DNA from: an uncultured Bacteroidales bacterium
Lineage (GTDB): Bacteria; Bacteroidota; Bacteroidia; Bacteroidales; Bacteroidaceae
Assembly (NCBI GenBank): GCA_902784475.1
Contig: CACZUX010000025.1
Location: forward strand, 1 to 36,607
Direction of reading: 5' to 3'
DNA: 36,607 nucleotides
The notes beneath the pieces were generated by a model. It was not told the origin of the DNA and did no database searches. It was given only the letters and a program-made list of their open reading frames with translations. The position numbers were made by a program, and so were the translations under genes. The number at the start of each line of letters is the position of its first letter. The first letter of the stretch is position 1. This document shows positions 1-8,223 of the stretch, piece by piece.

Positions 1-1189
1 CAAAAGCATATCCAACCGTGCACTCGTCATTTCGGCCCTGGCCGGAGGATGTGCGGAGAAAGACATAGAGAACATCTCCGACTGCGACGACAGTCAGGTG
101 GTCGTAAAGGCTTTGCGTCAGTGTGCCGGAAAGACGGCGGAGACGCAGCTCGTCGACATCATGGCGGCAGGCACGGCGATGCGTTTTCTGACGGCTTGTT
201 TTTCCGTTACGGAGGGCTCGTATGTCATCACCGGCACGGAGCGCATGAAGCATCGCCCGATTGGCATTCTGGTGGATGCCCTCAAAGCCCTGGGCGCCGA
301 CATCGCCTATGAAGGCGAAGAGGGTTTCCCCCCGTTGCGCATCCGCGGACGCAAGTTGGACGGCGGCGCCGTCAGTCTGTCCGGACAGGTGAGCAGCCAG
401 TATGTGAGCGCCCTGCTGATGATCGGACCCACGATGAAGAGTGGTCTGACGCTGACGTTGGAGGGCAACATCGTGAGCCGTCCGTATATCGATATGACAA
501 CGGCCATCATGCGGGCATTCGGCGCTGAGGTGGCGTGGAGGGACGAGCGGACGGTCTGTGTGTCACCCAAGCCTTATGTGCCCGTGCGCTATCGGGTGGA
601 GAACGACTGGAGTGCGGCCTCCTATTGGTACGAGTTGATTGCACTCGGCGGAGGCGAAGCGCGTCTGCCGGGACTCTTTGAGGAGAGTCTGCAGGGCGAT
701 GCCCGTGTGCAGGAATTCTTCAAGCCTTTGGGCGTGATGACGGAGTTCATCGGTGACGGTGTGAAAATCAGCGGCGGCCACGCCTGCGGAGGCTCGGAGC
801 AGCCCCTCGTGCTGGATTTGGTGGAGCAGCCGGATCTGGCGCAAACGCTGGTGTGCACCTGTGCCTTTATGAACAGGACCTTCCGCTTCACCGGGCTTCA
901 AAGCTTGAAAATCAAGGAGACGGACCGTATATATGCCTTGCGCACGGAATTGGCAAAGCTGGGATATGACATCGAAGAAGAAAACGACAGCGTACTCTTC
1001 TGGAACGGACGGCGCAGAAGCCTGCCCTCCTCGGAGCTGGTGTCGATAGATACGTATGACGATCACCGGATGGCTATGGCCTTCGCCTGTGCCTGTCTTC
1101 CTTTTGGTGTCATCACCGTCAACGCTCCGGAGGTGGTGTCGAAGTCTTATCCGAATTATTGGCAAGAATTTCCGCAGAGCCATGACTGA
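1..1189 (+). CDS. aroA: 3-phosphoshikimate 1-carboxyvinyltransferase (EPSP synthase), 5' truncated by window edge
   Basis: EPSP synthase joins shikimate-3-phosphate and phosphoenolpyruvate, the sixth step of the cytoplasmic shikimate pathway. The open frame runs in from the left edge (first full codon at base 2) and starts with KSISNRAL, the substrate-binding loop near the N-terminus of the family, so only a short N-terminal piece is missing. Further family signatures follow in order: GTAMRFLTA, SSQYVSALLM, DWSAASYW, KETDRI and DHRMAMAFA near the C-terminus, then PEVVSKSYPNYW. It ends with TGA at 1187-1189, and the next gene's ATG (1182) overlaps it by 8 bp, which suggests translational coupling. 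The many ATG codons after base 98 are internal. Identification is secure; the true start is outside the window. Confidence 0.97.
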   Translation, partial: KSISNRALVISALAGGCAEKDIENISDCDDSQVVVKALRQCAGKTAETQLVDIMAAGTAMRFLTACFSVTEGSYVITGTERMKHRPIGILVDALKALGADIAYEGEEGFPPLRIRGRKLDGGAVSLSGQVSSQYVSALLMIGPTMKSGLTLTLEGNIVSRPYIDMTTAIMRAFGAEVAWRDERTVCVSPKPYVPVRYRVENDWSAASYWYELIALGGGEARLPGLFEESLQGDARVQEFFKPLGVMTEFIGDGVKISGGHACGGSEQPLVLDLVEQPDLAQTLVCTCAFMNRTFRFTGLQSLKIKETDRIYALRTELAKLGYDIEEENDSVLFWNGRRRSLPSSELVSIDTYDDHRMAMAFACACLPFGVITVNAPEVVSKSYPNYWQEFPQSHD

Positions 1190-1487
1190 AGAGGATATTT
1201 TAGGGACAGAGTGCTGCGGCATGCATGAGGTATGCGAGAAGGAAAGCCTGCTGGCCGCCGTGAGCAAGGAGGTGGAATACTACGAGGATGAGGAGCTGGA
1301 CCGCTTCAGGGGACGTGATGGCGCCGAGTACTCGAGCGATGAAATCGAAGAATTTCGTTATGTACTCGAGACGATGAGGGAGGACGAAGTGGCTGGATGG
1401 TGTCGTTCTCTGCAATTGCGCGGCGTGGCTCTTCCGGAAGCTCTGAAGGATGAGGTCATCATGATTGTTGGCGAACTAAGACAATAA
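1182..1487 (+). CDS. Small conserved-type protein with CCGxHxxCE motif, function unknown
   Basis: A 101-residue acidic protein whose ATG overlaps the aroA stop by 8 bp, so it is probably translated with aroA. The N-terminus carries a compact CCGMHEVCE motif (residues about 11-19: Cys-Cys, His, Cys spaced like a metal or redox site). A Glu/Asp-rich helical body (EYYEDEELDRF, EEIEEF-like runs) and a C-terminal helix follow. There is no signal peptide or membrane segment, so it should be cytoplasmic. I recall similar small proteins beside aroA in other Bacteroidales, sometimes labelled phospholipase, but nothing visible here supports an enzymatic call. The start at 1182 is preferred over the longer frame from 1056, which lies wholly inside aroA. 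Its TAA is followed directly by ATG (1488) and a short hairpin. Confidence 0.85.
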   Translation: MTEEDILGTECCGMHEVCEKESLLAAVSKEVEYYEDEELDRFRGRDGAEYSSDEIEEFRYVLETMREDEVAGWCRSLQLRGVALPEALKDEVIMIVGELRQ

Positions 1488-1490
1488 ATG

Positions 1491-1512
1491 ACGGCCTTAG
1501 GCCGTTTTCTCT
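1491..1512 (+). terminator. Possible short intrinsic terminator or attenuator before porW
   Basis: ACGGCC (1491-1496), a TTA loop and GGCCGT (1500-1505) form a perfect 6-bp GC-rich stem. It is followed by TTTCTCTTT and preceded by an A-rich stretch. It sits four bases after the stop of the small Cys protein and just before ATG 1518. It could end part of the aroA transcript or attenuate transcription into porW. The stem is short, so this is tentative. Confidence 0.4.
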
Positions 1513-1517
1513 TTGCA

Positions 1518-4424
1518 ATGCGTTTAATCCGGGCTTTTGCCGTTCTCCTGTTTTCCGTCGGACTACTTTCGGGCTGTTCGGTGAAAAGGAACACCGCACT
1601 CAATCGGCGGTGGCACGCTTTTAATGCGCATTTTAACACCCTGTACAACGGCCAGGTGGCTTTTGAAGAGGGTGAAGAGGCCCAAACCAAAGGCAACAAG
1701 GACGATTACACGCGGCTCCTGCCGATGTACGAATGTCAGAACGTGGCGACACAGTCTTTGGGCTCCGGCAATTTCGACACCTCCATCGAGAAAGCGCAAA
1801 AGGCCATCAAGCAGCACAGCATCAAGAAAAAGCCCGCTGCCGGCAACCGGAACAGGAGGATGACGCCGGAGGAGAAAGAGTTCAGGGCCAGGAGAGAGTT
1901 CAACCCCTATCTGTGGCGCGCTTGGTTTATGATGGCCGAGTCGCAATTCAGAAAAGGCGAGTTTATCGAATCCAGCGCCACTTGGAACTACATCATCCGG
2001 CTTTACGCCACGCAGCCGCGTATCACGCAGGTGGCGAGAGCCCGTCTGGCCCGTTGCTATGTGGCATTGGGGTGGCCCTACGATGCAGAAGATGTGTTGC
2101 GTCGCGTGGGGCGAGACAGCCTCAGTTTTAAAGCTACGAGGGAAAAGACCAACACAGAGGCGGCGTATTATCTTCTGACGGAGCAATATGATGAGGCTTT
2201 GCCGCGACTGGAGCATGTGGTGAAACATACGAAGGGCCGAATCCGTCGGGCCCGTTTGAACTTCCTGATTGGCCAGCTCTACAACATGAAGGGCGAGAAG
2301 CAGAAGGCCTACAGTGCATTGTCGCGCGTGGTGGCGGCTAATCCACCCTACGAGATGACTCTGGCGGCACGTGTGCTGCAGACGGAAGTCATGGGTAGGG
2401 ACAAGTCCAAGCAAATGATACGTCGTTTGAGACGTATGGCCAAAGACGAAAACAATACCGAATATCTGGATCAGATTTACTATGCCATTGGCAACATATA
2501 TCTTTCGTTGCCCGACACGGCCAGCTGTTTGGCAGCGTGGGAAAAAGGCGTGGAGGAGAGTACCGGCGGCGGACCGGCGAAGGCGTCTCTGCTGCTGAAG
2601 CTCTCGGAGATGTATTGGACGAAGGAAGACTACATCAATGCTGCGCGGACCTATCAGGCCTGCGCCGGGATTTTCTCCAAGGAATTGAAGGAGTACAAGC
2701 AGGTGGAGGAGCGCTCGAATGCTCTGCAGCCGTTGGCGCCGCATCTGGAGGCCGTCAAGCTGCAGGACAGCCTGCAGGCTTTGGCCAAATTGCCGGAGGC
2801 GGAATATCTGGCTGCCATCGACCGTGTCATCGAAGTCCTGAAGAAAAAGGAAAAGGAGGAGGAAAAGAAGCAGGCTCAGGCAGAAGACCGCGCCGAGATA
2901 CGGCAAAACCGACAGGCCATGGCGGCTACTGCGGCGGCGCAGACGAGAGTTTCGGGTCAGGCAGGAGCGTGGTATTTCTACAACGCAACCACCGTGACGT
3001 CCGGTAAGGCGGCTTTCCGTAAAAAATGGGGTGAGAGAAAGAATGAAGACAACTGGCGCCGCACCAATAAAACAATCCTCAACGACAGCGAGTTCGATGA
3101 CTACGACTACGCCTCGGAAGATTCACTGGCCGCTGCGGCAGACAGTCTGGCTGTAACGGAGCCTGCGGAGGACGATCCGGACAAGGCCTTGAAAGATTCG
3201 TTGGCCAACGACCCCCATCAGCGCGAGTACTATCTCAGGCAGATTCCGTTCACGGAGGATCAGTTGGCGGAGTCGAACACCCTGTTGTCTGACGGATTGT
3301 ATAATGCGGGCATCCTTGAGCAGGAAAATGTGGAGAATTTCTCCATGGCCAAGCGCACCCTGGAGCGTCTGATGCGCGACTTCCCCGAATACGAAAAGAT
3401 TGAAGATGTCTATTACCATATGTTCCTCATATGTGGCCGCCTCGGTCTTTGGGACGAGGCGCAGGGCTATCGACAGAAGTTGATTGATGAATATGCCGAC
3501 GGGGAGCATGCCGTGGCGTTGTCCAACCCGCTCTATGAGGAGATTGCCCGACGGGGTCGCCACATGGAGGACTCGCTCTATCAAAACACTTTTGCTGCCT
3601 ACATAGGCAACCGCTACGAGGAAGTGGGCCGCAACTACGAGAAACATACACGCAACTTTCCGGAAGGCGCCCACCGTGCGAGGATGATGTTCGTGCAGGC
3701 TATGAGCCTTCTCTACAGTGGCGATCGCAGCGGATTCCTGAGCCTGTTGAAGGAGTTGATCCAGAAGTATTCTCAGGAGGAAATCAGCGAAATGGCGGCG
3801 CAAATAGTGAAAGGCGTACAAAACGGCCGTCTGTTGCAGGGTGGGCCGTGGGACGCTTCCGGCATCTGGGGACGCCGCTTCAGAGATTTCGGCGAGGGCA
3901 GCGACAGCACGGAGGTCAAGGTGCTCACGGAGGAGCGTGTGACCAACTATGCCTTTGTGCTTGCCTACGAAAAGGGATCTTTGGATGAGGATCAACTGCT
4001 CTTCGAGGTGGCGCGCTACAACTTCAGCAATTTCATGGTGCGCAACTTCGAATTGGAAATCTCCGATGTGGGCGGCATTTCCATGCTGGCAGTGAAGGGC
4101 TTCCTGAGTTATGACGAGGTGCACGCCTACGCTCAGATGCTCTACAGTGATGAGCACATGGCCACCGTGTTGGAAGGTATCCGCTCGCTGCTGATTGCCG
4201 AAGACAACTTGAAACTCTTGGGTGTGGACTATAGCTTCGACGACTACGAGACGTTCTATGAGGAAAAGATTCAGCCGATAGAAGTGCCGAAGGAACTCAA
4301 TATTGATGAAAACCAGGAGCTGGAGGACATCGATCCGGAAGATGTCCCGGAAGGCTACGGCACAGGTACGGAGGCTGCACCCGAGGAGGAAATAGAGGAA
4401 GACGACTTCCCGTTCGGCTTTTGA
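1518..4424 (+). CDS. porW: PorW/SprE-like TPR outer-membrane lipoprotein of the type IX secretion system
   Basis: A protein of about 968 residues with a lipoprotein signal (MRLIRAFAVLLFSVGLLSGC, Cys at residue 20), so it should be lipid-anchored in the outer membrane. The mature N-terminus (SVKRNTALNRRWHAFNAHFN, then TLYNG) matches the conserved start of PorW (Porphyromonas) and SprE (Flavobacterium), lipoproteins needed for T9SS export. The body is helical TPR-type repeats, with a Lys/Glu/Ala-rich coiled region (about 435-480) and a Ser/Asp-rich linker. The C-terminus is strongly acidic and ends in FPFGF. Start choice: an in-frame ATG at 1488 abuts the previous stop, but the hairpin at 1491-1505 would cover it and ATG 1518 gives a canonical signal peptide. 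The neighbour porX, 27 bp downstream, supports the T9SS role. Bacteroidales without a full T9SS also keep such proteins, so a functional system is inference. Confidence 0.85.
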   Translation: MRLIRAFAVLLFSVGLLSGCSVKRNTALNRRWHAFNAHFNTLYNGQVAFEEGEEAQTKGNKDDYTRLLPMYECQNVATQSLGSGNFDTSIEKAQKAIKQHSIKKKPAAGNRNRRMTPEEKEFRARREFNPYLWRAWFMMAESQFRKGEFIESSATWNYIIRLYATQPRITQVARARLARCYVALGWPYDAEDVLRRVGRDSLSFKATREKTNTEAAYYLLTEQYDEALPRLEHVVKHTKGRIRRARLNFLIGQLYNMKGEKQKAYSALSRVVAANPPYEMTLAARVLQTEVMGRDKSKQMIRRLRRMAKDENNTEYLDQIYYAIGNIYLSLPDTASCLAAWEKGVEESTGGGPAKASLLLKLSEMYWTKEDYINAARTYQACAGIFSKELKEYKQVEERSNALQPLAPHLEAVKLQDSLQALAKLPEAEYLAAIDRVIEVLKKKEKEEEKKQAQAEDRAEIRQNRQAMAATAAAQTRVSGQAGAWYFYNATTVTSGKAAFRKKWGERKNEDNWRRTNKTILNDSEFDDYDYASEDSLAAAADSLAVTEPAEDDPDKALKDSLANDPHQREYYLRQIPFTEDQLAESNTLLSDGLYNAGILEQENVENFSMAKRTLERLMRDFPEYEKIEDVYYHMFLICGRLGLWDEAQGYRQKLIDEYADGEHAVALSNPLYEEIARRGRHMEDSLYQNTFAAYIGNRYEEVGRNYEKHTRNFPEGAHRARMMFVQAMSLLYSGDRSGFLSLLKELIQKYSQEEISEMAAQIVKGVQNGRLLQGGPWDASGIWGRRFRDFGEGSDSTEVKVLTEERVTNYAFVLAYEKGSLDEDQLLFEVARYNFSNFMVRNFELEISDVGGISMLAVKGFLSYDEVHAYAQMLYSDEHMATVLEGIRSLLIAEDNLKLLGVDYSFDDYETFYEEKIQPIEVPKELNIDENQELEDIDPEDVPEGYGTGTEAAPEEEIEEDDFPFGF

Positions 4425-4451
4425 CGTGACATATAAATAAAAGGAAAGAAG

Positions 4452-6026
4452 ATGGACTACAAGCTGCTGTGGATAGACGATGAAATTGACCTTCTGAAGG
4501 GACACATCATGTTTTTGGAGAAGAAGGGATACGGCGTGGACACGGTGACCAACGGATTCGACGCACTTGAACAGTGCGACAAGGAGGATTATGATCTGGT
4601 GCTCCTGGACGAAAACATGCCCGGTCTGTCCGGTCTGGAGACGCTGCAGCGCATCAAAGAGGCGCACCCGGCTCTGCCTGTGGTGATGGTGACCAAGAGC
4701 GAGGAGGAAAACATCATGAACCAGGCCATCGGCAGTAAGATAGCGGACTACCTAATCAAGCCGGTCAATCCGACACAGATACTCCTGTCGCTCAAGAAAA
4801 ACATCCATCAAAAGAGGATTCAGACGGAGGTGACGGACCAGAACTATCAGCAGAACTTCGGTAAAATCAGTCTGGAAATGGGAGAGGCCATGACCATGGA
4901 GGATTGGAAGGAGGTCTATAAGAAATTGGTGTTCTGGGAGCTTGAGCTCTCGGAAACGGATTCCCAGATGAAGGAAATGCTGCTGATGCAGAAGGGGGAG
5001 GCCAACACGGAGTTTGCCAAGTTCATCAAGAAGAACTACGAGAAGTGGATACGTTTGCGCCTGAGCGGCGATCAGTATGTTCCAGGCGAGGACGTACCCC
5101 TGATGTCGCCGGACATCTTCAAGACACAGGTGTTCCCCGCTTTGGACAAGGGGGAGAAGGTGACGCTAATCGTCATCGACAATTTCAGGTTCGATCAGTG
5201 GCGCATGATACGCAACGAGATTGCCGATATGTTCTCCATTGAGGAGAATCTCTACTGCAGCATTCTGCCGACGGCAACGCAATATGCCAGAAATGCGATT
5301 TTTTCTGGACTGATGCCGGATAAGATAGAGAAAATGTTCCCTGATCTGTGGGTCGACGAGGACTCGGAAGAGGGAAAGAATCTGAATGAAGCGCCTCTGG
5401 TGCAGACGCAGCTGGAGCGTTACAGAAGAAAGAACACGTTCTCCTACCACAAGGTGAACGATTCTGTCGGTGCCGAGAAGCTGTTGACGCAACTGTCCAC
5501 CTACAGACAGCACGACCTCAACGTCATTGTTCTAAATTTCGTGGATATGCTGTCTCATGCCCGCACGGAAAACCGCATGGTCAAAGAGCTGGCCAATAAC
5601 GAGGCCGCCTACCGAAGCATCACGCAGAGCTGGATGCGCCATTCGGCTGTGGGTGAGCTCTTCCGCACGCTGGCTCAAAGCGACCGCCGTATCATCCTCA
5701 CCACGGATCACGGCAGCATTCGCACGCAGAATCCCGTCAAAGTGATTGGCGACCGTAACGTGAACACCAATCTCCGCTATAAGTTAGGCAAGACGCTGAC
5801 TTACAACCCCAAAGAGGTGTATGAAATCAAAGACCCGCATCGGGTGGGACTGCCGGCGCCGAACATTTCCACAACCTACATCTTCGCCACAGAGCAGGAT
5901 TTCTTTGCCTATCCCAACAACTACAACTACTACGTGTCATACTACAAGGACACGTTTCAGCACGGGGGTATTTCCCTGGAGGAGATGCTCATCCCGCTAA
6001 TCACGATGAAGAGCAAAGGAAAGTAA
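4452..6026 (+). CDS. porX: PorX, response regulator with PglZ/alkaline-phosphatase-like effector domain
   Basis: PorX is the cytoplasmic response regulator linked to T9SS control. Residues about 1-120 are a receiver domain: acidic pair DDE at 9-11, phospho-acceptor Asp53 in LVLLDENMPG, Thr81-Lys82 and Lys103 in YLIKP. A helical linker follows. The C-terminal half is a PglZ/alkaline-phosphatase-superfamily fold with likely metal ligands Asp243 (VIDNFRFDQW), Asp365/His369 (NFVDMLSHAR), Asp419-His420 (TTDHGS) and His504 (FQHGG). Thr274 or Thr276 in LPTATQYARNA sits where the superfamily nucleophile is expected. Length (524 aa) is typical. AAGGAAAG precedes the ATG. In Porphyromonas PorX works with kinase PorY, sigma factor SigP and the motor protein PorL; no PorY-like gene is visible here. 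It converges on the next gene with only 5 bp between stops. Confidence 0.93.
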   Translation: MDYKLLWIDDEIDLLKGHIMFLEKKGYGVDTVTNGFDALEQCDKEDYDLVLLDENMPGLSGLETLQRIKEAHPALPVVMVTKSEEENIMNQAIGSKIADYLIKPVNPTQILLSLKKNIHQKRIQTEVTDQNYQQNFGKISLEMGEAMTMEDWKEVYKKLVFWELELSETDSQMKEMLLMQKGEANTEFAKFIKKNYEKWIRLRLSGDQYVPGEDVPLMSPDIFKTQVFPALDKGEKVTLIVIDNFRFDQWRMIRNEIADMFSIEENLYCSILPTATQYARNAIFSGLMPDKIEKMFPDLWVDEDSEEGKNLNEAPLVQTQLERYRRKNTFSYHKVNDSVGAEKLLTQLSTYRQHDLNVIVLNFVDMLSHARTENRMVKELANNEAAYRSITQSWMRHSAVGELFRTLAQSDRRIILTTDHGSIRTQNPVKVIGDRNVNTNLRYKLGKTLTYNPKEVYEIKDPHRVGLPAPNISTTYIFATEQDFFAYPNNYNYYVSYYKDTFQHGGISLEEMLIPLITMKSKGK

Positions 6027-6031
6027 TGGGT

Positions 6032-6658
6032 TTAGCGTTTACGTATGATGGAGAGTCCGTCGCGCAAGGGGAGAATCACTTTTTCGACGCGCGGATCGTT
6101 GGCCACAAGGTCGTTGAATTCCTGAAGTCCTCGCGTCTGGAGGTCTGACGCTCTGGCCTCTTCGGTGATGCGGCCATACCACAGTGTGTTGTCGGCCAGG
6201 ATGAAGCCGCCGGGATTCATGCGCGGCAGCAACATCTCGTAGTATTTGACGTATTCCCGTTTGTCGGCGTCAACGAAGGCGAGATCCCATCGGTCGCCGA
6301 GTGTCGGAATGATGTCCAATGCGTCGCCGATATGCAGATGTATGCGGTCGGCCCATGGGCTCCCGTCAATCCAACGTCGCAGGAAATCCTCGTTTTCATC
6401 GTAAACCTCTATGGTGTGCAGCTCGGCGCCTTCAGGCAGTCCTTCTGCCATGGAGAGGGCAGAGTAGCCGCTGAACGTGCCCAACTCTATAACGCGGCGC
6501 GGCCGAATCATCTCCACCAGCATTTTGAGCAGACGCCCCTGAAGATGTCCGCTGGCCATTTGACCGTAGGATAACTTCAATTGGGTGTCACGCCACAGAG
6601 CGTGGAGGTATTCGCCCTCCGGATCGATGTGACTCAGGATGTAGTCGTCGAGGCTCAC
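6032..6658 (-). CDS. SAM-dependent O-methyltransferase (catechol/caffeoyl-CoA type, COG4122)
   Basis: A 208-residue class I methyltransferase that would transfer methyl from S-adenosylmethionine to a hydroxyl group; the substrate is not readable from the sequence. Signatures: glycine-rich SAM loop VIELGTFSGYSALSMA (about residues 55-70), acidic ribose ligand in TIEVYDENEDF, the metal/SAM region DLAFVDADKREYVKYYE, and GGFILADNTLWYG, where Asp-Asn are usual divalent-metal ligands in this family. Length matches the family. Its ATG overlaps the aroQ stop by 4 bp (6655-6658), so the two are one transcript. It ends 5 bp from the stop of porX on the other strand with no terminator visible between them. 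Confidence 0.9.
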   Translation of the reverse strand: MSLDDYILSHIDPEGEYLHALWRDTQLKLSYGQMASGHLQGRLLKMLVEMIRPRRVIELGTFSGYSALSMAEGLPEGAELHTIEVYDENEDFLRRWIDGSPWADRIHLHIGDALDIIPTLGDRWDLAFVDADKREYVKYYEMLLPRMNPGGFILADNTLWYGRITEEARASDLQTRGLQEFNDLVANDPRVEKVILPLRDGLSIIRKR

Positions 6659-7077
6659 TTGATGTTGAGCAGAGCCTCAAGAGCCAGACGGTAGCTGTCC
6701 AAGCCGAATCCCCAAATGGTGCCGACGCAACCCTGGGCAATCATGCTGTGGTGGCGGAACTCTTCGCGCTTGGGCACATTGGAGATGTGCACTTCCACCA
6801 CGGGGGCATTGACGCTGCGGATGGCATCGAGGATGGCGATGGAGGTGTGGGTGTAGGCGCCGGCGTTCAGGATGATGCCGTCGCGATCGAAGCCGACTTC
6901 CTGTATCTTGTCGATGATGGCACCCTCGGAGTTGCTCTGGAAATAATCCAGGCGGCAATTGGGGTAGAGGTCGCGCAGACGGTGAAGATAGTCGTCAAAT
7001 CCTTTTTTACCGTAAATTTCGGGTTCGCGGATGCCCAGCAGGTTCAAATTGGGGCCGTTGATAATTTGAATTCTCAT
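6655..7077 (-). CDS. aroQ: 3-dehydroquinate dehydratase, type II
   Basis: The dodecameric type II enzyme removes water from 3-dehydroquinate, the third step of the shikimate pathway. At 140 residues it has the usual length. Diagnostic motifs: INGPNLNLLGIREPEIYG near the N-terminus with catalytic Tyr22, SNSEG, ILNAGAYTHTS (the family norm is NPGAYTHTS, so Pro is Ala here), and VEVHISN with the catalytic His. It is first in a two-gene operon with the O-methyltransferase. A TAnnTTTG box on the minus strand (7100-7107) lies about 22 bp before the ATG. It is divergent from xerD. Confidence 0.96.
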   Translation of the reverse strand: MRIQIINGPNLNLLGIREPEIYGKKGFDDYLHRLRDLYPNCRLDYFQSNSEGAIIDKIQEVGFDRDGIILNAGAYTHTSIAILDAIRSVNAPVVEVHISNVPKREEFRHHSMIAQGCVGTIWGFGLDSYRLALEALLNIK

Positions 7078-7099
7078 AGTTGTTTGCGAAATTACGCGG

Positions 7100-7107
7100 C
7101 AAATATA
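7100..7107 (-). promoter_or_regulatory. Bacteroidota -7 box for aroQ
   Basis: TATATTTG on the minus strand matches the Bacteroidota TAnnTTTG -7 element and leaves a leader of roughly 17-20 nt to the aroQ ATG (7077). No clear -33 TTTG is seen. Confidence 0.6.
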
Positions 7108-7151
7108 TGAAAAAAAGTCATGAAGAGGATACAGGCAAAGCTAAAATTTTG

Positions 7152-7159
7152 TATTTTTG
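7152..7159 (+). promoter_or_regulatory. Bacteroidota -7 box for xerD, almost leaderless
   Basis: TATTTTTG matches TAnnTTTG and ends only 6 bases before the preferred ATG of xerD (7166). Transcription would begin within a base or two of the start codon. No convincing -33 element is seen. Confidence 0.55.
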
Positions 7160-7165
7160 CGTCAA

Positions 7166-8113
7166 ATGAGCATAAAAAAGCATCTTTCCGGGATTGGCAT
7201 TGTGCCCCAGGCGTTGCTCGACGGGTATGTACGCTATCTCCGTTTGGAGAAGTCGGTGACGGAAAATACGCTTGATGCCTATCTGAACGATTTGCAAAAG
7301 CTGCTCAACTACTATGCCGATGAGGGGATAGACTTCCGTTGTGTTTCTCTCGAGCAGCTCTCGTGTTTCTCCGCCCTTCTACGGGAGACGGGCGTTTCGG
7401 CCACGACACAAAAGCGGGTGCTTTCCGGTGTGAGAAGCTTTTATTCTTACCTGCTTCTGGAAAAGGAGATAGAACAGGATCCGACAGAACTGCTTGAGGG
7501 GCCCAAGCTCGGAATGCATCTGCCTCAAGTGCTTAGTGTGGAGGAGATTGACCGTATTGAGGGGGTGATAGACCAGTCGACGCCTCAAGGTGTGCGCGAC
7601 CACTGCATCATCGAGGTGCTTTACAGTTGCGGCTTGCGCATCTCAGAGTTGTGCGCTCTGTCGTTTACCGATTTGTTTTTGGAAGAAGGCTACATCCGTG
7701 TCTTCGGAAAGGGGCGTAAGGAGCGTTTGGTGCCTATTTCACGACGTGCGGTGGAGGAGTTGCAAAACTGGTTCACCATACGGCGGCAGATGGAGCCGGT
7801 GAAGGGTTTTGAGGACGTGGTCTTCCTGTCCATGCGTCGCAGACGTCCGCTCTCCAGAATTTCGCTCTTTATATTTATCCAGAACTATGCGTTGGCGGCC
7901 GGCATCAAAAAAAAGATCTCGCCGCACACGTTTCGTCACAGTTTTGCCACGCATCTGCTGGAGGGCGGGGCCGGATTGAGGGCGATACAGGCCATGCTGG
8001 GTCACGAGAAGATCAGCACGACGGAAATATACACTCATCTTGACCGCAGCCGTCTGAGGGAAGAAGTGCTGCTTCATCACCCAAGAAATATTAAAAATGA
8101 AACAAAAGGGTGA
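7166..8113 (+). CDS. xerD: Site-specific tyrosine recombinase XerD
   Basis: XerD, with XerC, resolves chromosome dimers at dif near the terminus. The 315-residue protein has the N-terminal SAM-like DNA-binding domain (RYLRLEKSVTENTLDAY, about 23-39) and a catalytic domain with the full set of residues: Arg158 (SCGLRISEL), Lys182 (FGKGRKERLVP), His254 and Arg257 (PHTFRHSFATHLLEGG), His280 (MLGHEKISTT) and nucleophile Tyr289 (IYTH). STTEIYTHLD plus the HHPR ending favour XerD over XerC or an integron or phage integrase. Start: ATG 7166 is used because the frame upstream (TTG 7157) lies inside the promoter box; GTG 7202 is an alternative that would allow a normal leader. It stands alone, with no att-like repeats or phage genes nearby, which fits a housekeeping role. 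Confidence 0.92.
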   Translation: MSIKKHLSGIGIVPQALLDGYVRYLRLEKSVTENTLDAYLNDLQKLLNYYADEGIDFRCVSLEQLSCFSALLRETGVSATTQKRVLSGVRSFYSYLLLEKEIEQDPTELLEGPKLGMHLPQVLSVEEIDRIEGVIDQSTPQGVRDHCIIEVLYSCGLRISELCALSFTDLFLEEGYIRVFGKGRKERLVPISRRAVEELQNWFTIRRQMEPVKGFEDVVFLSMRRRRPLSRISLFIFIQNYALAAGIKKKISPHTFRHSFATHLLEGGAGLRAIQAMLGHEKISTTEIYTHLDRSRLREEVLLHHPRNIKNETKG

Positions 8114-8162
8114 AATAATGTTATTTTCTAAAGAAAAATAAGGGGGAATGAGAAAAAAATTG

Positions 8163-8170
8163 TATTTTTG
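8163..8170 (+). promoter_or_regulatory. Bacteroidota -7 box for the OmpA/TPR lipoprotein gene
   Basis: TATTTTTG, with transcription expected near 8175. This gives about a 50-nt A-rich leader to the preferred ATG 8224, or a nearly leaderless message if ATG 8179 is used. The A-rich leader fits strong expression in this phylum. Confidence 0.6.
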
Positions 8171-8223
8171 CATCCAAAATGGAACAAATTATACACCAAA
8201 ATATTTCAAATTCTAAAATCAGT

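Noticed and set aside
1563..2906. 447-aa open frame on the minus strand
   Set aside because: Antisense to the PorW-like gene, with Leu/Arg/His-rich sequence lacking any domain; porW itself has clear family features.
3123..4667. 514-aa open frame on the minus strand
   Set aside because: Antisense to porW and the porX start; both plus-strand genes are well supported.
7166..8113. Tyrosine recombinase as sign of an integrated element
   Set aside because: The sequence fits housekeeping XerD, and no phage, plasmid or attachment repeats lie nearby.
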